Source: Methylomonas subterranea
Lineage (GTDB): Bacteria; Pseudomonadota; Gammaproteobacteria; Methylococcales; Methylomonadaceae
DNA: 64,000 nt
Direction of reading: 5' to 3'
Assembly: GCF_024505185.1 (NCBI RefSeq)
Contig: NZ_JANIBJ010000001.1
Span: forward strand, 186,001 to 250,000
The first letter of the stretch is position 1, and each line of letters begins with the position of its first letter. The translations under genes were made by a program, and so were the position numbers. This document shows, one piece after another, positions 1 to 8,505 of the stretch. The notes below the pieces were generated by a model. The model was not told the DNA's origin. It made no database searches and saw only the letters and a program-made list of their open reading frames with translations.

Positions 1-1
1 A

Positions 2-79
2 AATTTGACTGGAGAAGTATTTAACATTAATGGCGTAGCCATGTCAGATTACGAAATATTTTATTCTAGTTGCATTTGA
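2..79 (+). CDS. C-terminal end of an upstream gene (partial)
   Basis: An open frame enters from the left edge and stops with TGA at 77-79, 10 bases before the PqqD-like gene. Only 25 residues are visible, ending in ISSCI-like polar/aromatic residues (the last five are SSCI preceded by Y). It is co-directional with, and close to, the peptide-chaperone gene, so it may be the first gene of that operon or its peptide substrate. No family can be assigned from this fragment, and the frame could be non-coding. Confidence 0.3.
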   Translation, partial: NLTGEVFNINGVAMSDYEIFYSSCI

Positions 80-89
80 TGCTCGAGTT

Positions 90-371
90 GTGATTGCAAG
101 GTTTATAAAAATTGCCCAAATATTAGTTGCCAAATGGGATGACGAGTTAGTTGTTTATAACCCTAGAAGCGGGGATACCCATTTGTTTCCAGTCGTGCTT
201 GAACCCGTAATCCGTTATTGTTCCAAGTATGATGATATTTCACTTTCCGAGCTCTTATCCGATATTGATGTCAGTTTTCCCCGTTCTTCGAATGAATCTG
301 AAAGAATTGTGGTTGAGGTTATCAAGCAACTTGTTAATATAGGTTTTTTGCAACCTGTTACCAGTGACTAA
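90..371 (+). CDS. PqqD-family peptide chaperone (HPr-rel-A system type)
   Basis: This small protein of 93 residues resembles the PqqD-like proteins found next to HprK-related kinase A. PqqD relatives are winged-helix peptide-binding chaperones (RiPP recognition elements) that present a precursor peptide to modifying enzymes. The sequence has the usual pattern: an N-terminal strand pair with the 'LVVYNPRSGDTHLF' type hairpin, then helices ending in 'VIKQLVNIGFL'. The start is GTG at 90, since the nearest upstream ATG in this area (79) runs directly into a stop in another frame. The gene overlaps the next one by 8 bases, so the two are probably translationally coupled. The substrate is unknown. 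Confidence 0.72.
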   Translation: MIARFIKIAQILVAKWDDELVVYNPRSGDTHLFPVVLEPVIRYCSKYDDISLSELLSDIDVSFPRSSNESERIVVEVIKQLVNIGFLQPVTSD

Positions 372-1269
372 TTTTTCTTTCGAAAAGCATCTGGCGCATG
401 GTCTAGTAATTTGCACAGGTCCATTCAATTTCTTGATCAGAAGCTCGTTGGCGAATGTTGGATATAATTTAGAAAGACTTTATCAAGATTTTCCGGTCGA
501 TTTATATGGCGAAAATAGCTTTTGTGATTTTCATGTCAATCTAAGGGCACCCCGGTTGATCAGAAGCCTGATTCATCCACAAGCTCAGTTCTACGTAGAC
601 GACAGGGTTGTATTTAACCCATTCCCGATGATTCACGCCACCGCCATGCTCGAATGGGGCATGAATTGGTGCATATCCACGCAAATTCATACCTATCTGA
701 TTATTCATGCCGCGGTGATGGAAAAGAACGGTTTTGCCGCTGTATTGCCTGCACCGCCCGGTTCGGGTAAAAGCACCTTATGTGCTAGTTTGGTGCAGGA
801 AGGTTGGCGCCTGTTGTCCGATGAATTGACCTTGATCAATCTCATTACTGCCGGCGTGGTACCGGTGCCGCGGCCAATTGGATTAAAAAACCGTTCCATT
901 GACATTATAAGACAGCGTTATCCGCAAGCTGTGCTTGGGGTTTTATCGTCCGATACTTTGAAAGGCAGCGTTTGCCATCTGAAACCGCCAACCGAAAGCG
1001 TGCAAAAACAATTCGTCGAATGTCCGATTGGCTGGATTATTTTTCCAAAATATGAAGCCGGCGCCATCACTGAATTACTGTCAAAGCCGAAGGGACAGGC
1101 ATTCATGGAAGTTGCCAATAACGCCTTCAATTACAGTGCGTTGGGTGTGAAGGGCTTTGAGGTTTTAAAGCAGGTTGTTGATCGAGCGGATTGTTTTAGT
1201 TTTAAATACAGCAATTTGGACGAGGCGATTGTCGTTTTTTCTCAATTGGAACCGCCACATGAGAACTAG
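364..1269 (+). CDS. HprK-related kinase A
   Basis: The protein (301 residues, GTG start overlapping the PqqD-like gene) is related to HPr kinase/phosphorylase. A P-loop, PPGSGKST, lies at about residues 131-138, preceded by the family's 'IIHAAVMEKNG' strand (about 123-133) and followed by 'LLSDELTLI' near 152, which would carry the acidic residues. HPr itself is not encoded nearby. In this family the kinase sits with a PqqD-like protein and a nucleotidyltransferase, as here, and similar kinases phosphorylate peptides in some lasso-peptide clusters. The actual substrate is unknown. It overlaps the next gene by 11 bases. Confidence 0.75.
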   Translation: MTNFSFEKHLAHGLVICTGPFNFLIRSSLANVGYNLERLYQDFPVDLYGENSFCDFHVNLRAPRLIRSLIHPQAQFYVDDRVVFNPFPMIHATAMLEWGMNWCISTQIHTYLIIHAAVMEKNGFAAVLPAPPGSGKSTLCASLVQEGWRLLSDELTLINLITAGVVPVPRPIGLKNRSIDIIRQRYPQAVLGVLSSDTLKGSVCHLKPPTESVQKQFVECPIGWIIFPKYEAGAITELLSKPKGQAFMEVANNAFNYSALGVKGFEVLKQVVDRADCFSFKYSNLDEAIVVFSQLEPPHEN

Positions 1270-2344
1270 CTGGCCTCTGTTGGTTGCGGTGCTTCGTAAA
1301 GAACGGGCTTTTAAAGAGTTAAACGCGGCCGAGTGGGATTTACTAATTCGTCAGGCGCGAAGATCTCAATTGTTAGGGCATTTATATTATTTGGTTGATG
1401 CGCAAGCTTTGTTGCCGTTATTGCCTAATGGTGCATTTCGACACTTGGACTCCGCACGTGTTCAAACCGAAAAGCAACAGCGCGATTTTTTGTGGGAAAT
1501 TGGTAAACTGCGCCAGGCGTTTACTGGTGCGAGTTGTTCATTAATTGTTTTAAAAGGTGGCGCTTATACACTGGCCTGTTTGGCGCCGCATAGAGGACGT
1601 TCATTCTCCGATATTGACTTATTGGTACCATTCGAGGCGCTGGTTGATGTCGAGAAGCGCTTGATGATACATGGCTGGTTGCCGGAAAACAAAGACGATT
1701 ACGACCAGCAATACTACCGGCGCTGGATGCATGAAATTCCACCTCTTAGGCATGTCAAACGCGGTAGCGTGGTTGATTTGCATCATAATATTCTGCCCAG
1801 AACCGCCAAAGCCTGCCCGGATGCGCAGTTGTTGCTTGAGGCTGCCGTCGAGTTGACGGGCGAGCATCAGGGAATCAAGGTACTATCGCCTCTTGATAGA
1901 TTCATTCACAGCGCCACGCATTTATTTTACGAAGGTGAGTTGGACAAGGGCTTGCGCGATCTGGTGGATTTGGCTGGGCTGATCGCTGAATTGGATGCCG
2001 ATGAGCGTTTGCAATTGGTTGATCGCGCACGGCAACTCGGGCTGCAGCGGCCTGTTTATTACGCTTTACGATATCTGACTTTAATTCTACACGCGCCAGA
2101 ACTGCAAGGCGCCATGCGGCGGTTGGAACAGTCGGGTTGCCAACCAAAACTCATCGTTGTCATGGACTGGCTGTTTTTAAGGGCATTGATGCCGGATCAT
2201 GCCAGTTGTGATGATAGCTGGACAGGGTTGGCGCGTTGGTTGTTGTATGTCCGTTCGCATTGGTTAAAAATGCCGCTATATTTACTATTGCCGCATTTAT
2301 CTCGAAAAGCCTGGATGCGGCTACCAGGAAAAGATCAGCACTAA
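1259..2344 (+). CDS. Nucleotidyltransferase family protein (NTP_transf_5 type)
   Basis: This predicted nucleotidyltransferase is about 361 residues from the ATG at 1259. That start lies inside the end of the kinase gene and is preferred to an earlier in-frame start at 1175, which would overlap by 95 bases and add sequence unlike the family. The signature is 'LKGGAY' followed by 'GRSFSDIDLLVP', the GS/G-x-DxD metal-binding motif of the Pol-beta superfamily. Relatives occur in exopolysaccharide clusters and in some lasso-peptide clusters beside HprK-like kinases. The acceptor is unknown. About 130 bases of AT-rich, apparently empty sequence follow before the glycosyltransferases. Confidence 0.7.
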   Translation: MRTSWPLLVAVLRKERAFKELNAAEWDLLIRQARRSQLLGHLYYLVDAQALLPLLPNGAFRHLDSARVQTEKQQRDFLWEIGKLRQAFTGASCSLIVLKGGAYTLACLAPHRGRSFSDIDLLVPFEALVDVEKRLMIHGWLPENKDDYDQQYYRRWMHEIPPLRHVKRGSVVDLHHNILPRTAKACPDAQLLLEAAVELTGEHQGIKVLSPLDRFIHSATHLFYEGELDKGLRDLVDLAGLIAELDADERLQLVDRARQLGLQRPVYYALRYLTLILHAPELQGAMRRLEQSGCQPKLIVVMDWLFLRALMPDHASCDDSWTGLARWLLYVRSHWLKMPLYLLLPHLSRKAWMRLPGKDQH

Positions 2345-2475
2345 TTGCTTGAATGGTCGATAATTAAAATAAAAATAACCGTAACGATTCAGAGATTGCG
2401 AAGTGTAGGGCGGATAAGCCCCGCGCATGCACAATGATTGCTGAATAATTACAAATAATCAAGCCAACTTCAGAC

Positions 2476-3684
2476 ATGAAAGTCTTACATATTCTCGATC
2501 ATTCCATCCCCCTGCACAGCGGTTATACCTTTCGCACTCGCGCAATTCTTGAACAGCAAAGGAAACTGGGTTGGGAAACCTTTCATATAACCTCCGCAAA
2601 ACATGTCGGCGGTCGCGCGGCGGTCGAAACGGTCGATGGTTTGCAGTTCTTTCGCTCGCCAGATCCGGAAGGACTGTTCGCCAATTTCCCCGTCCTTAAT
2701 CAATGGGCCATAGTCAAAAGTCTGGAAAGACGTCTGGATGAAGTCATCCCGCAAATCAAGCCTGATATTTTGCATGCCCATTCTCCGGCCCTAAACGGGC
2801 TGGCGGCTCTGGCGATGTCGAACAAATACCAAATTCCCTTGGTTTATGAGTGCAGGGCTTTCTGGGAAGACGCGGCGGTCGATCATGGCACCACGCGGGA
2901 AAACAGTTTGCGTTACCGCATTACCAAGTTAATGGAAACTCATGTCTTCAAGCGTGCCCAGGCCGTGACAACGATTTGCGACGGCCTGAGAAAGGATATT
3001 ATCAGTCGCGGGGTGGCGGCGGATAAAATCACCGTGATCCCGAATGCCGTGGATATCGAGAAATTTACCTTTGGCGAGTCGGCGGACCCCGATTTGGTGA
3101 AAGAGTTGAATCTGGTGGATAAACAGGTGCTTGGTTTTATAGGCTCATTCTACGCCTACGAGGGCTTGCTGCTGCTGTTGGATGCCTTGCCCGCCATCCT
3201 GGCATCCCAGCCCGATGTGCGTTTGTTGCTGGTGGGCGGCGGTCCGCAGCAAAAACAAATCAAGAACAAGGTTCAGGCCTTGGGTTTGCAGGATATGGTT
3301 ATCGTGACGGGGCGCGTGCCGCATGACCAAGTTCAACGCTATTACAATCTGGTGGATGTTCTGGTTTATCCACGGTTGTCCATGCGTCTGACTGAATTGG
3401 TCACGCCGCTGAAGCCGCTGGAGGCCATGGCTCAAGGCCGATTGTTGGTGGCCTCGGACGTGGGTGGGCATCACGAATTGATACAGGATAAATCCACGGG
3501 TTATTTGTTTAAAGCCGGTGACCGGACGTCGTTGGCCGACACGGTTTTGTTTGCATTGAAGGATAAGCCCCGTTGGGATGAGATACGCCGGTCCGGCAGG
3601 CGATATGTAGAGGAAGAGCGGAACTGGCTCGGCAGTGTCGAGCGCTATCAGGATGTTTATGCAAAGTGCGTCGCAGCCAGATAG
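2476..3684 (+). CDS. GT4 glycosyltransferase, exosortase-A-system type
   Basis: The 402-residue GT-B fold glycosyltransferase begins 'MKVLHILDHSIPLHSGYTFR', the hallmark N terminus of the glycosyltransferase found in exosortase A (XrtA/PEP-CTERM) exopolysaccharide loci. The C-terminal half has the usual GT4 features: 'VIPNAVD' near residue 191, 'LGFIGSFYAYEGLLLLLDA', and an E-x7-E region around 'LTPLKPLEAMAQG' for nucleotide-sugar binding. It probably adds a sugar to a lipid-linked repeat unit on the cytoplasmic face of the membrane. No exosortase or PEP-CTERM protein is visible in the window. The end overlaps the next gene. Confidence 0.85.
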   Translation: MKVLHILDHSIPLHSGYTFRTRAILEQQRKLGWETFHITSAKHVGGRAAVETVDGLQFFRSPDPEGLFANFPVLNQWAIVKSLERRLDEVIPQIKPDILHAHSPALNGLAALAMSNKYQIPLVYECRAFWEDAAVDHGTTRENSLRYRITKLMETHVFKRAQAVTTICDGLRKDIISRGVAADKITVIPNAVDIEKFTFGESADPDLVKELNLVDKQVLGFIGSFYAYEGLLLLLDALPAILASQPDVRLLLVGGGPQQKQIKNKVQALGLQDMVIVTGRVPHDQVQRYYNLVDVLVYPRLSMRLTELVTPLKPLEAMAQGRLLVASDVGGHHELIQDKSTGYLFKAGDRTSLADTVLFALKDKPRWDEIRRSGRRYVEEERNWLGSVERYQDVYAKCVAAR

Positions 3685-4768
3685 CCGGAAAAATAGCTTG
3701 CATATCGGTTTAGTGGGGCCATTGCCACCGCCTTTTGGCGGTATGGCCAATCAAACCAAACAACTTGCCGGATTATTGTCTTCGGAGGGCGTCAAAGTCA
3801 CGTTGGTGCAAACCAACAGACCTTATCCGCATCCGCTGTTTGCGCGTATTAAAGGAATTCGGGCCGTATTTCGCTTGATCCCATATATCCTTGAGCTTTG
3901 GACAGTTTGTAAAAATGTCGATTGTTTGCATGTAATGGCAAATTCCGGCTGGTCCTGGCAGGTTTTTGCCGCGCCTGCGATATGGGTCGCGTGGTTTAAA
4001 AACGTACCGGTGATCGTAAATTATCGAGGCGGAGAGGCCGAGGTATATTTGCAAACTTCGATCAAATTCGTAGCCCCGACATTGAAAAAAATATCGGCCT
4101 TGGTGGTACCTTCCGGGTTTCTACAGACCGTTTTTGATAAATACGGCTTTGCCGCCCGCGTGATTCCCAATATCGTCGATTTAAACCGCTTTGCGTTTGC
4201 GTCGAATAAGTGCGTTCGTAATAAGGAGGCTCCCGTGATTGTGATTGCGCGAAATCTGGAATCGATTTACGGGATCGACGTCGCCATTGAAGCCATAGCA
4301 ATTTTGCGGCAAAAAATACCGCTGGTGAAGGTGTTGATAGCCGGTAGTGGCCCCTTATTGGAGTCCTTATCGAAGTTGGTTCAACAGAAGGCTTTGACGG
4401 ATAACATTGAATTTACCGGCAAATTGACTCCGGAGCAGATTGCCGGATTGTATGCCAAAGCGGATATCATGCTGAACCCGACCCGGGTCGACAACATGCC
4501 TAATTCGCTGCTGGAAGCTTTGGCCGCCGGCTTGCCGATAGTGACTACCGCCGTCGGCGGAATACCTTACATTGTCAGTGACGGTGAAACCGCCTTAATG
4601 GTTGAACCCAATAATCCGGAAATGATGGCGGCTAAATTGGAGCAATTAATCATTGATGGGGCCTTATATGAAAAGCTGGCCGAGAACGGTATCCAATATG
4701 TTCAACAGTATGCTTGGCGGCAGGTTAAACAGCAATGGCTTACACTCTACGAGCAGGTGACAGCATGA
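3653..4768 (+). CDS. GT4 family glycosyltransferase
   Basis: This second GT-B glycosyltransferase has the N-terminal motif 'GLVGPLPPPFGGMANQ' (acceptor side) and the C-terminal nucleotide-sugar site around 'PNSLLEALAAGLPIVTTAVGG', which includes the E-x7-E type acidic pair. Two in-frame ATGs, 3653 and 3659, follow an AGG-type ribosome site at the end of the previous gene. Either gives about 370 residues, and an upstream start at 3635 is less likely. It overlaps its neighbour, so both are probably translated together in building one polysaccharide or glycan. Confidence 0.82.
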   Translation: MFMQSASQPDSRKNSLHIGLVGPLPPPFGGMANQTKQLAGLLSSEGVKVTLVQTNRPYPHPLFARIKGIRAVFRLIPYILELWTVCKNVDCLHVMANSGWSWQVFAAPAIWVAWFKNVPVIVNYRGGEAEVYLQTSIKFVAPTLKKISALVVPSGFLQTVFDKYGFAARVIPNIVDLNRFAFASNKCVRNKEAPVIVIARNLESIYGIDVAIEAIAILRQKIPLVKVLIAGSGPLLESLSKLVQQKALTDNIEFTGKLTPEQIAGLYAKADIMLNPTRVDNMPNSLLEALAAGLPIVTTAVGGIPYIVSDGETALMVEPNNPEMMAAKLEQLIIDGALYEKLAENGIQYVQQYAWRQVKQQWLTLYEQVTA

Positions 4769-6123
4769 TATCGGATATTTATACCTCTTTTTGCTCGACC
4801 ATTCTGTTCCCTCTGCATGAGGCGCTGAAAAAACACACAACGGTTAAGGTGCGCCAAGACATGGAGCACAGCCAGTGGTTGGCTCCGGAGCAGATCCGGC
4901 AATTGCAGTTGACAAGGCTGAAGGCTTTCCTGATCGATGTGGACCGGCATGTGCCTTATTACCGGCAGTTGTTTGCCTCTCGCGGCTTCGATCCCCAAGA
5001 GTTAAGCGATCTGCGGCAATTGGCCGAATTGCCCTTGCTGGATAAAGCGACTATCAGAGCCAATTCGGAGGCATTGAAAGCGGATGATGCCAATGGCTTG
5101 TCTCGTTTTAATACCGGCGGTTCCAGCGGTGAGCCGTTGATTTTTTTCATTGGCAACAAACGGGTCAGTCACGATGTGGCTGCCAAATGGCGGGCAACGC
5201 GTTGGTGGGATGTCGATATCGGCGATCCGGAGGCGGTGATCTGGGGTTCGCCTATCGAACTGGGTTCGCAGGACAAAATTCGGCTTTTGCGGGATAAATT
5301 TTTCAGAACCCATCTTATGCCGGCATTTGAAATGTCGGCGGAGAAACTGGACGGCTTTATCGGGGATATTCAACGCATACGGCCAAAAATGCTGTTCGGC
5401 TATCCATCGGCCTTGGCGCATATAGCCGAGCATGCCGAAAAAAATGGCGTAGTTCTTAGCGAATTGGGCATAAAAGTGGCTTTTGTCACCTCGGAAAGGT
5501 TGTATGAGCATCAGCGGGCAAAAATTCAAGGCGTATTCGGTTGCCCGGTCGCCAATGGCTATGGCGGGCGCGATGCCGGCTTTATAGCCCATCAATGTCC
5601 TCGGGGCGGCATGCATATCACCGCCGAAGACATCATCGTGGAAATTGTCGACAACGATGGAAAGGTGCTGCCGGTCGGAGAATTGGGCGAAATCGTGGTG
5701 ACCCATCTGGCGACCCGGGATTTTCCCTTCATTCGTTATCGTACCGGGGATATGGGGATTTTGTCCGCCGAAACCTGTGACTGCGGTCGGGGGTTACCTT
5801 TGTTGGCGGAAGTGCAAGGTCGAACAACGGACTTTGTGGTGGCTCAAGACGGCACGGTGTTGCATGGGCTGGCCTTGATCTACGTTTTGCGCGACCTGGA
5901 CGGGGTGGACGCCTTTAAAATCACCCAGGAAAGCCTGGATAAAACCAGTGTGCAAATCGTCAGGACTTCCGCCTATCAACAGGCGAGCGCCGAAGAAAAA
6001 ATTATCGCCGTATTCAAGGCCAGGTTGGGTCAAGCCGTGAATATCAATATCGAATATCCCGAGTTTATTGCCAAGGAGAAATCCGGTAAATTCAGGTATG
6101 TTATCAGTCATGTCAAACAGTAA
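4765..6123 (+). CDS. Phenylacetate-CoA ligase/CapK-like adenylate-forming enzyme
   Basis: The protein (about 452 residues) belongs to the PaaK/CapK branch of the adenylate-forming superfamily. The loop 'NTGGSSGEPL' is the phosphate-binding motif, 'NGYGGRDAGFIAHQCP' is the A5-like region, and 'RYRTGDMG' carries the ribose-binding Asp. The ATG at 4765 overlaps the previous stop as ATGA, so it is preferred over an earlier in-frame start at 4735. CapK-like members of capsule/exopolysaccharide clusters are thought to activate a carboxylate for transfer to a sugar. That role is inferred from context and the substrate is not known. Confidence 0.8.
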   Translation: MISDIYTSFCSTILFPLHEALKKHTTVKVRQDMEHSQWLAPEQIRQLQLTRLKAFLIDVDRHVPYYRQLFASRGFDPQELSDLRQLAELPLLDKATIRANSEALKADDANGLSRFNTGGSSGEPLIFFIGNKRVSHDVAAKWRATRWWDVDIGDPEAVIWGSPIELGSQDKIRLLRDKFFRTHLMPAFEMSAEKLDGFIGDIQRIRPKMLFGYPSALAHIAEHAEKNGVVLSELGIKVAFVTSERLYEHQRAKIQGVFGCPVANGYGGRDAGFIAHQCPRGGMHITAEDIIVEIVDNDGKVLPVGELGEIVVTHLATRDFPFIRYRTGDMGILSAETCDCGRGLPLLAEVQGRTTDFVVAQDGTVLHGLALIYVLRDLDGVDAFKITQESLDKTSVQIVRTSAYQQASAEEKIIAVFKARLGQAVNINIEYPEFIAKEKSGKFRYVISHVKQ

Positions 6124-6132
6124 ATAACCACA

Positions 6133-7917
6133 ATGACGAAATTTGCAGGTTGGATGCATGGCGCTATAGGCCAAGCCGATTCACGAGGTGTGTTGGAGAA
6201 AATGCTTTCCGGTCCCGGGCTGGATCATTTTCACGGCGCGAACTATGCGATCCGCGCGGCCGCCGACAAAATCGCGCAAGTCGATGAATGCTATTTAATT
6301 GCGCCGGCCGCGCCCCTTTCTGTGGACAAGTTGCGGCAGTATCACGCTGTCTATCGGCAACAGGGGGGGGAAGGTTTGGTGTCGCAAAGCCATCCGCTTG
6401 CGCTGGTGGTGGTGGATGCCCTGCGGCAAAGCCTGCTGCTGGCGACCGACCCCATTGGATTAAGCCATATTTATTATGCTGAAACCAACGACGGCATCGT
6501 GTTCGGTTCCAGTGCGGATTTCGTGATCCGCCACCCTGAAGTCAGCTCGGATATCTCCGCGCAAAGCGTTTACGATTATGTTTATTTTCATCATTGCCCC
6601 AGTCCGAATACGATTTACCAACAGGTGAAAAAACTGGAGGGCGGACAATGCCTGATTTATAAGGACGGCAAGATCAGTCTGAAACGTTACTGGTTGCCGG
6701 TATTTCAGGAACAGATGAGCGGCAGCTTGCAGCATGCCGGTGACGAATTACAACAATTGCTGGTCGATGCCGTTAAATCCAGCGTGGGAAGCGAAGACAA
6801 CACCGGCGCATTTTTGAGTGGCGGCTTGGATAGCTCCAGTGTGGCCGGTACCTTGGCCAAGGTATTTCCCGGAAAGGCAAAAACCTTTTCGATGGGTTTT
6901 CCCGTAGAAGGTTATAACGAAATCGAATACGCCAATATTGCCGTTAAGCATTTCAACACCCGCCAGCACGAATATTACGTTACGCCGGAAGATACGGTGG
7001 CCGCGGTGCCCTTGATAGCCCGTTACTATGACGAGCCTTTTGGCAACTCGTCGGCATTGGCGGCTTATTATTGCGCCAGATTAGCTAAAGAAAATGGCGT
7101 AAGCCGGATGCTGGCCGGTGACGGGGGCGACGAGATTTTCGCCGGGAATGAACGCTACGCCAAGCAAATGTTGTTCGATCACTATCTGCGCCTGCCGGGC
7201 TTTGCCCAGTCCGCCCTGGAAGCCGGTTTGAGCTGTTTACCCCGGGGTCTCGCCAATAGCAAATTACCCTTTAAAGCCAAACGCTATATCGAGCAAGCCA
7301 AGGCAGCCATGCCGGATCGTTTGCAAGACTATAATTTTTTGCACCGGCATGACGTAGCCGATATTTTTCAGGCCGATTTTCTGGCGCGTATCGATAGCTC
7401 CGAACCGTTGCAATTGCTGGCAGACTGTTATCGTCGGCCGGAAAATGCCAGCACGCTGAATCGCATGCTGTATATGGACTGGAAAACCACGTTGCATGAT
7501 AACGATCTGGTGAAAGTCAATCGTATGTGCGAGATGGTTGGCGTAGAAGTATGTTATCCGTTGCTGGATCAGCGTATCGTGGAATTGTCCTGCCGCATAC
7601 CCTCGGCCGATAAGTTAAAAGGCCAAAAGCTGCGCTGGTTTTACAAACAAGCCATGAGCAACTTTTTGCCCGAGCGGATCATCAATAAACCCAAGCACGG
7701 CTTTGGCTTGCCGTTCGGTATCTGGTTGAAAGACCATCAACCGTTAAAGGAATTGGCTTACGATGCCATACACACGCTTAAGAAGCGCGAGTATTTCCAG
7801 CCCAAATTTCTCGATCACGCCATAGACATGCATCAAAGCATCCATGCCGCTTATTATGGCGAATTGATCTGGATCTTGATGATGCTGGAGTTATGGTTTG
7901 ATGGAAAGGGTCGTTAA
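6133..7917 (+). CDS. Asparagine synthetase-like protein lacking the glutaminase cysteine
   Basis: The protein (594 residues) aligns with AsnB-type enzymes. The synthetase domain is well kept: the pyrophosphate loop SGGLDSSS is at 229-236, 'GDGGDEIFAG' binds ATP/substrate, and 'KHGFGLPFG' is near the C terminus. The N terminus reads MTKFAGW where active class II glutaminases read MCGIAGW, so the nucleophile Cys2 is Thr and Gly3 is Lys. Glutamine-dependent ammonia release should therefore be absent. The domain may use free ammonia or another amine, as in beta-lactam synthetases and lasso-peptide cyclases. An eight-G tract lies at 6363-6370. Exosortase-type EPS loci normally carry an intact relative. 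Confidence 0.85.
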   Translation: MTKFAGWMHGAIGQADSRGVLEKMLSGPGLDHFHGANYAIRAAADKIAQVDECYLIAPAAPLSVDKLRQYHAVYRQQGGEGLVSQSHPLALVVVDALRQSLLLATDPIGLSHIYYAETNDGIVFGSSADFVIRHPEVSSDISAQSVYDYVYFHHCPSPNTIYQQVKKLEGGQCLIYKDGKISLKRYWLPVFQEQMSGSLQHAGDELQQLLVDAVKSSVGSEDNTGAFLSGGLDSSSVAGTLAKVFPGKAKTFSMGFPVEGYNEIEYANIAVKHFNTRQHEYYVTPEDTVAAVPLIARYYDEPFGNSSALAAYYCARLAKENGVSRMLAGDGGDEIFAGNERYAKQMLFDHYLRLPGFAQSALEAGLSCLPRGLANSKLPFKAKRYIEQAKAAMPDRLQDYNFLHRHDVADIFQADFLARIDSSEPLQLLADCYRRPENASTLNRMLYMDWKTTLHDNDLVKVNRMCEMVGVEVCYPLLDQRIVELSCRIPSADKLKGQKLRWFYKQAMSNFLPERIINKPKHGFGLPFGIWLKDHQPLKELAYDAIHTLKKREYFQPKFLDHAIDMHQSIHAAYYGELIWILMMLELWFDGKGR

Positions 7918-7931
7918 TATCTGGGGAAATC

Positions 7932-8357
7932 TCAGAAGGGTTTCAGCACCGCCAGCCAGATAATGGCGATCAGGAAAATCACCGGTATTTCATTCATCCA
8001 GCGGTAATAAACATGGCTGCGCCGGTTTCTGTCGTGTTTAAAGTCCAGCAGCCATTTGCCGCAAAACAGATGGTAAACCACCATCAATACCAGCAAGCCG
8101 AGTTTCAAGTGCAGCCAGCCGGCGGCTGAATACAAAGACCAAGCGTAATCGGCCAACATCCATACCCCAAACGCCAGGGTTAACAGCATGCCGGGTGTCA
8201 TGATGCCGAAATAGAGTTTGCGTTCCATGACCTTGAAGCGTTGGTTGCTGATTTCATCGTCGCTCATGGCGTGGTAGACATAGAGTCTGGGCAGATAAAA
8301 CAAACCGGCAAACCATGTCACCATAAAAATCAAATGTAATGCTTTCAACCACAGCAT
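7932..8357 (-). CDS. hemJ: Protoporphyrinogen IX oxidase HemJ
   Basis: The 141-residue integral membrane protein has four predicted hydrophobic segments and the HemJ/CopD signatures 'KALHLIFMVTWFAGLFYLPRL' (with the conserved His and Trp; quoted here only as landmarks) and 'RWMNEIPVI' near the C terminus. HemJ oxidises protoporphyrinogen IX to protoporphyrin IX in haem synthesis in bacteria lacking HemG/HemY. A clear ribosome site, AAGGAG, precedes the ATG at 8357. The gene is alone on the minus strand between two plus-strand clusters. Confidence 0.88.
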   Translation of the reverse strand: MLWLKALHLIFMVTWFAGLFYLPRLYVYHAMSDDEISNQRFKVMERKLYFGIMTPGMLLTLAFGVWMLADYAWSLYSAAGWLHLKLGLLVLMVVYHLFCGKWLLDFKHDRNRRSHVYYRWMNEIPVIFLIAIIWLAVLKPF

Positions 8358-8424
8358 GTCTGGTCTCCTTTGGGTTGATGCGGGTATGCGAAAATTCGAT
8401 TACCTCACAAATTAAGGGTTTTTT

Positions 8425-8505
8425 ATGGCAAATCGCTGCTTGTGTCGCCTGTTAGGCCTATTAGCTGCTATTCTTGCACAAAATATTTTACCTCGGAGGG
8501 TTTGA
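8425..8505 (+). CDS. Possible 26-residue small ORF coupled to the signalling cluster
   Basis: An ATG at 8425 with AAGGG six bases upstream opens a 26-codon frame. Its TGA (8503-8505) overlaps the ATG of the next gene as TGATG, and its last codons contain that gene's ribosome site. The peptide has a cysteine pair near its start and a short hydrophobic run (LLGLLAAILA). It could be a small membrane peptide, a translational-coupling leader, or chance. Confidence 0.25.
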   Translation: MANRCLCRLLGLLAAILAQNILPRRV

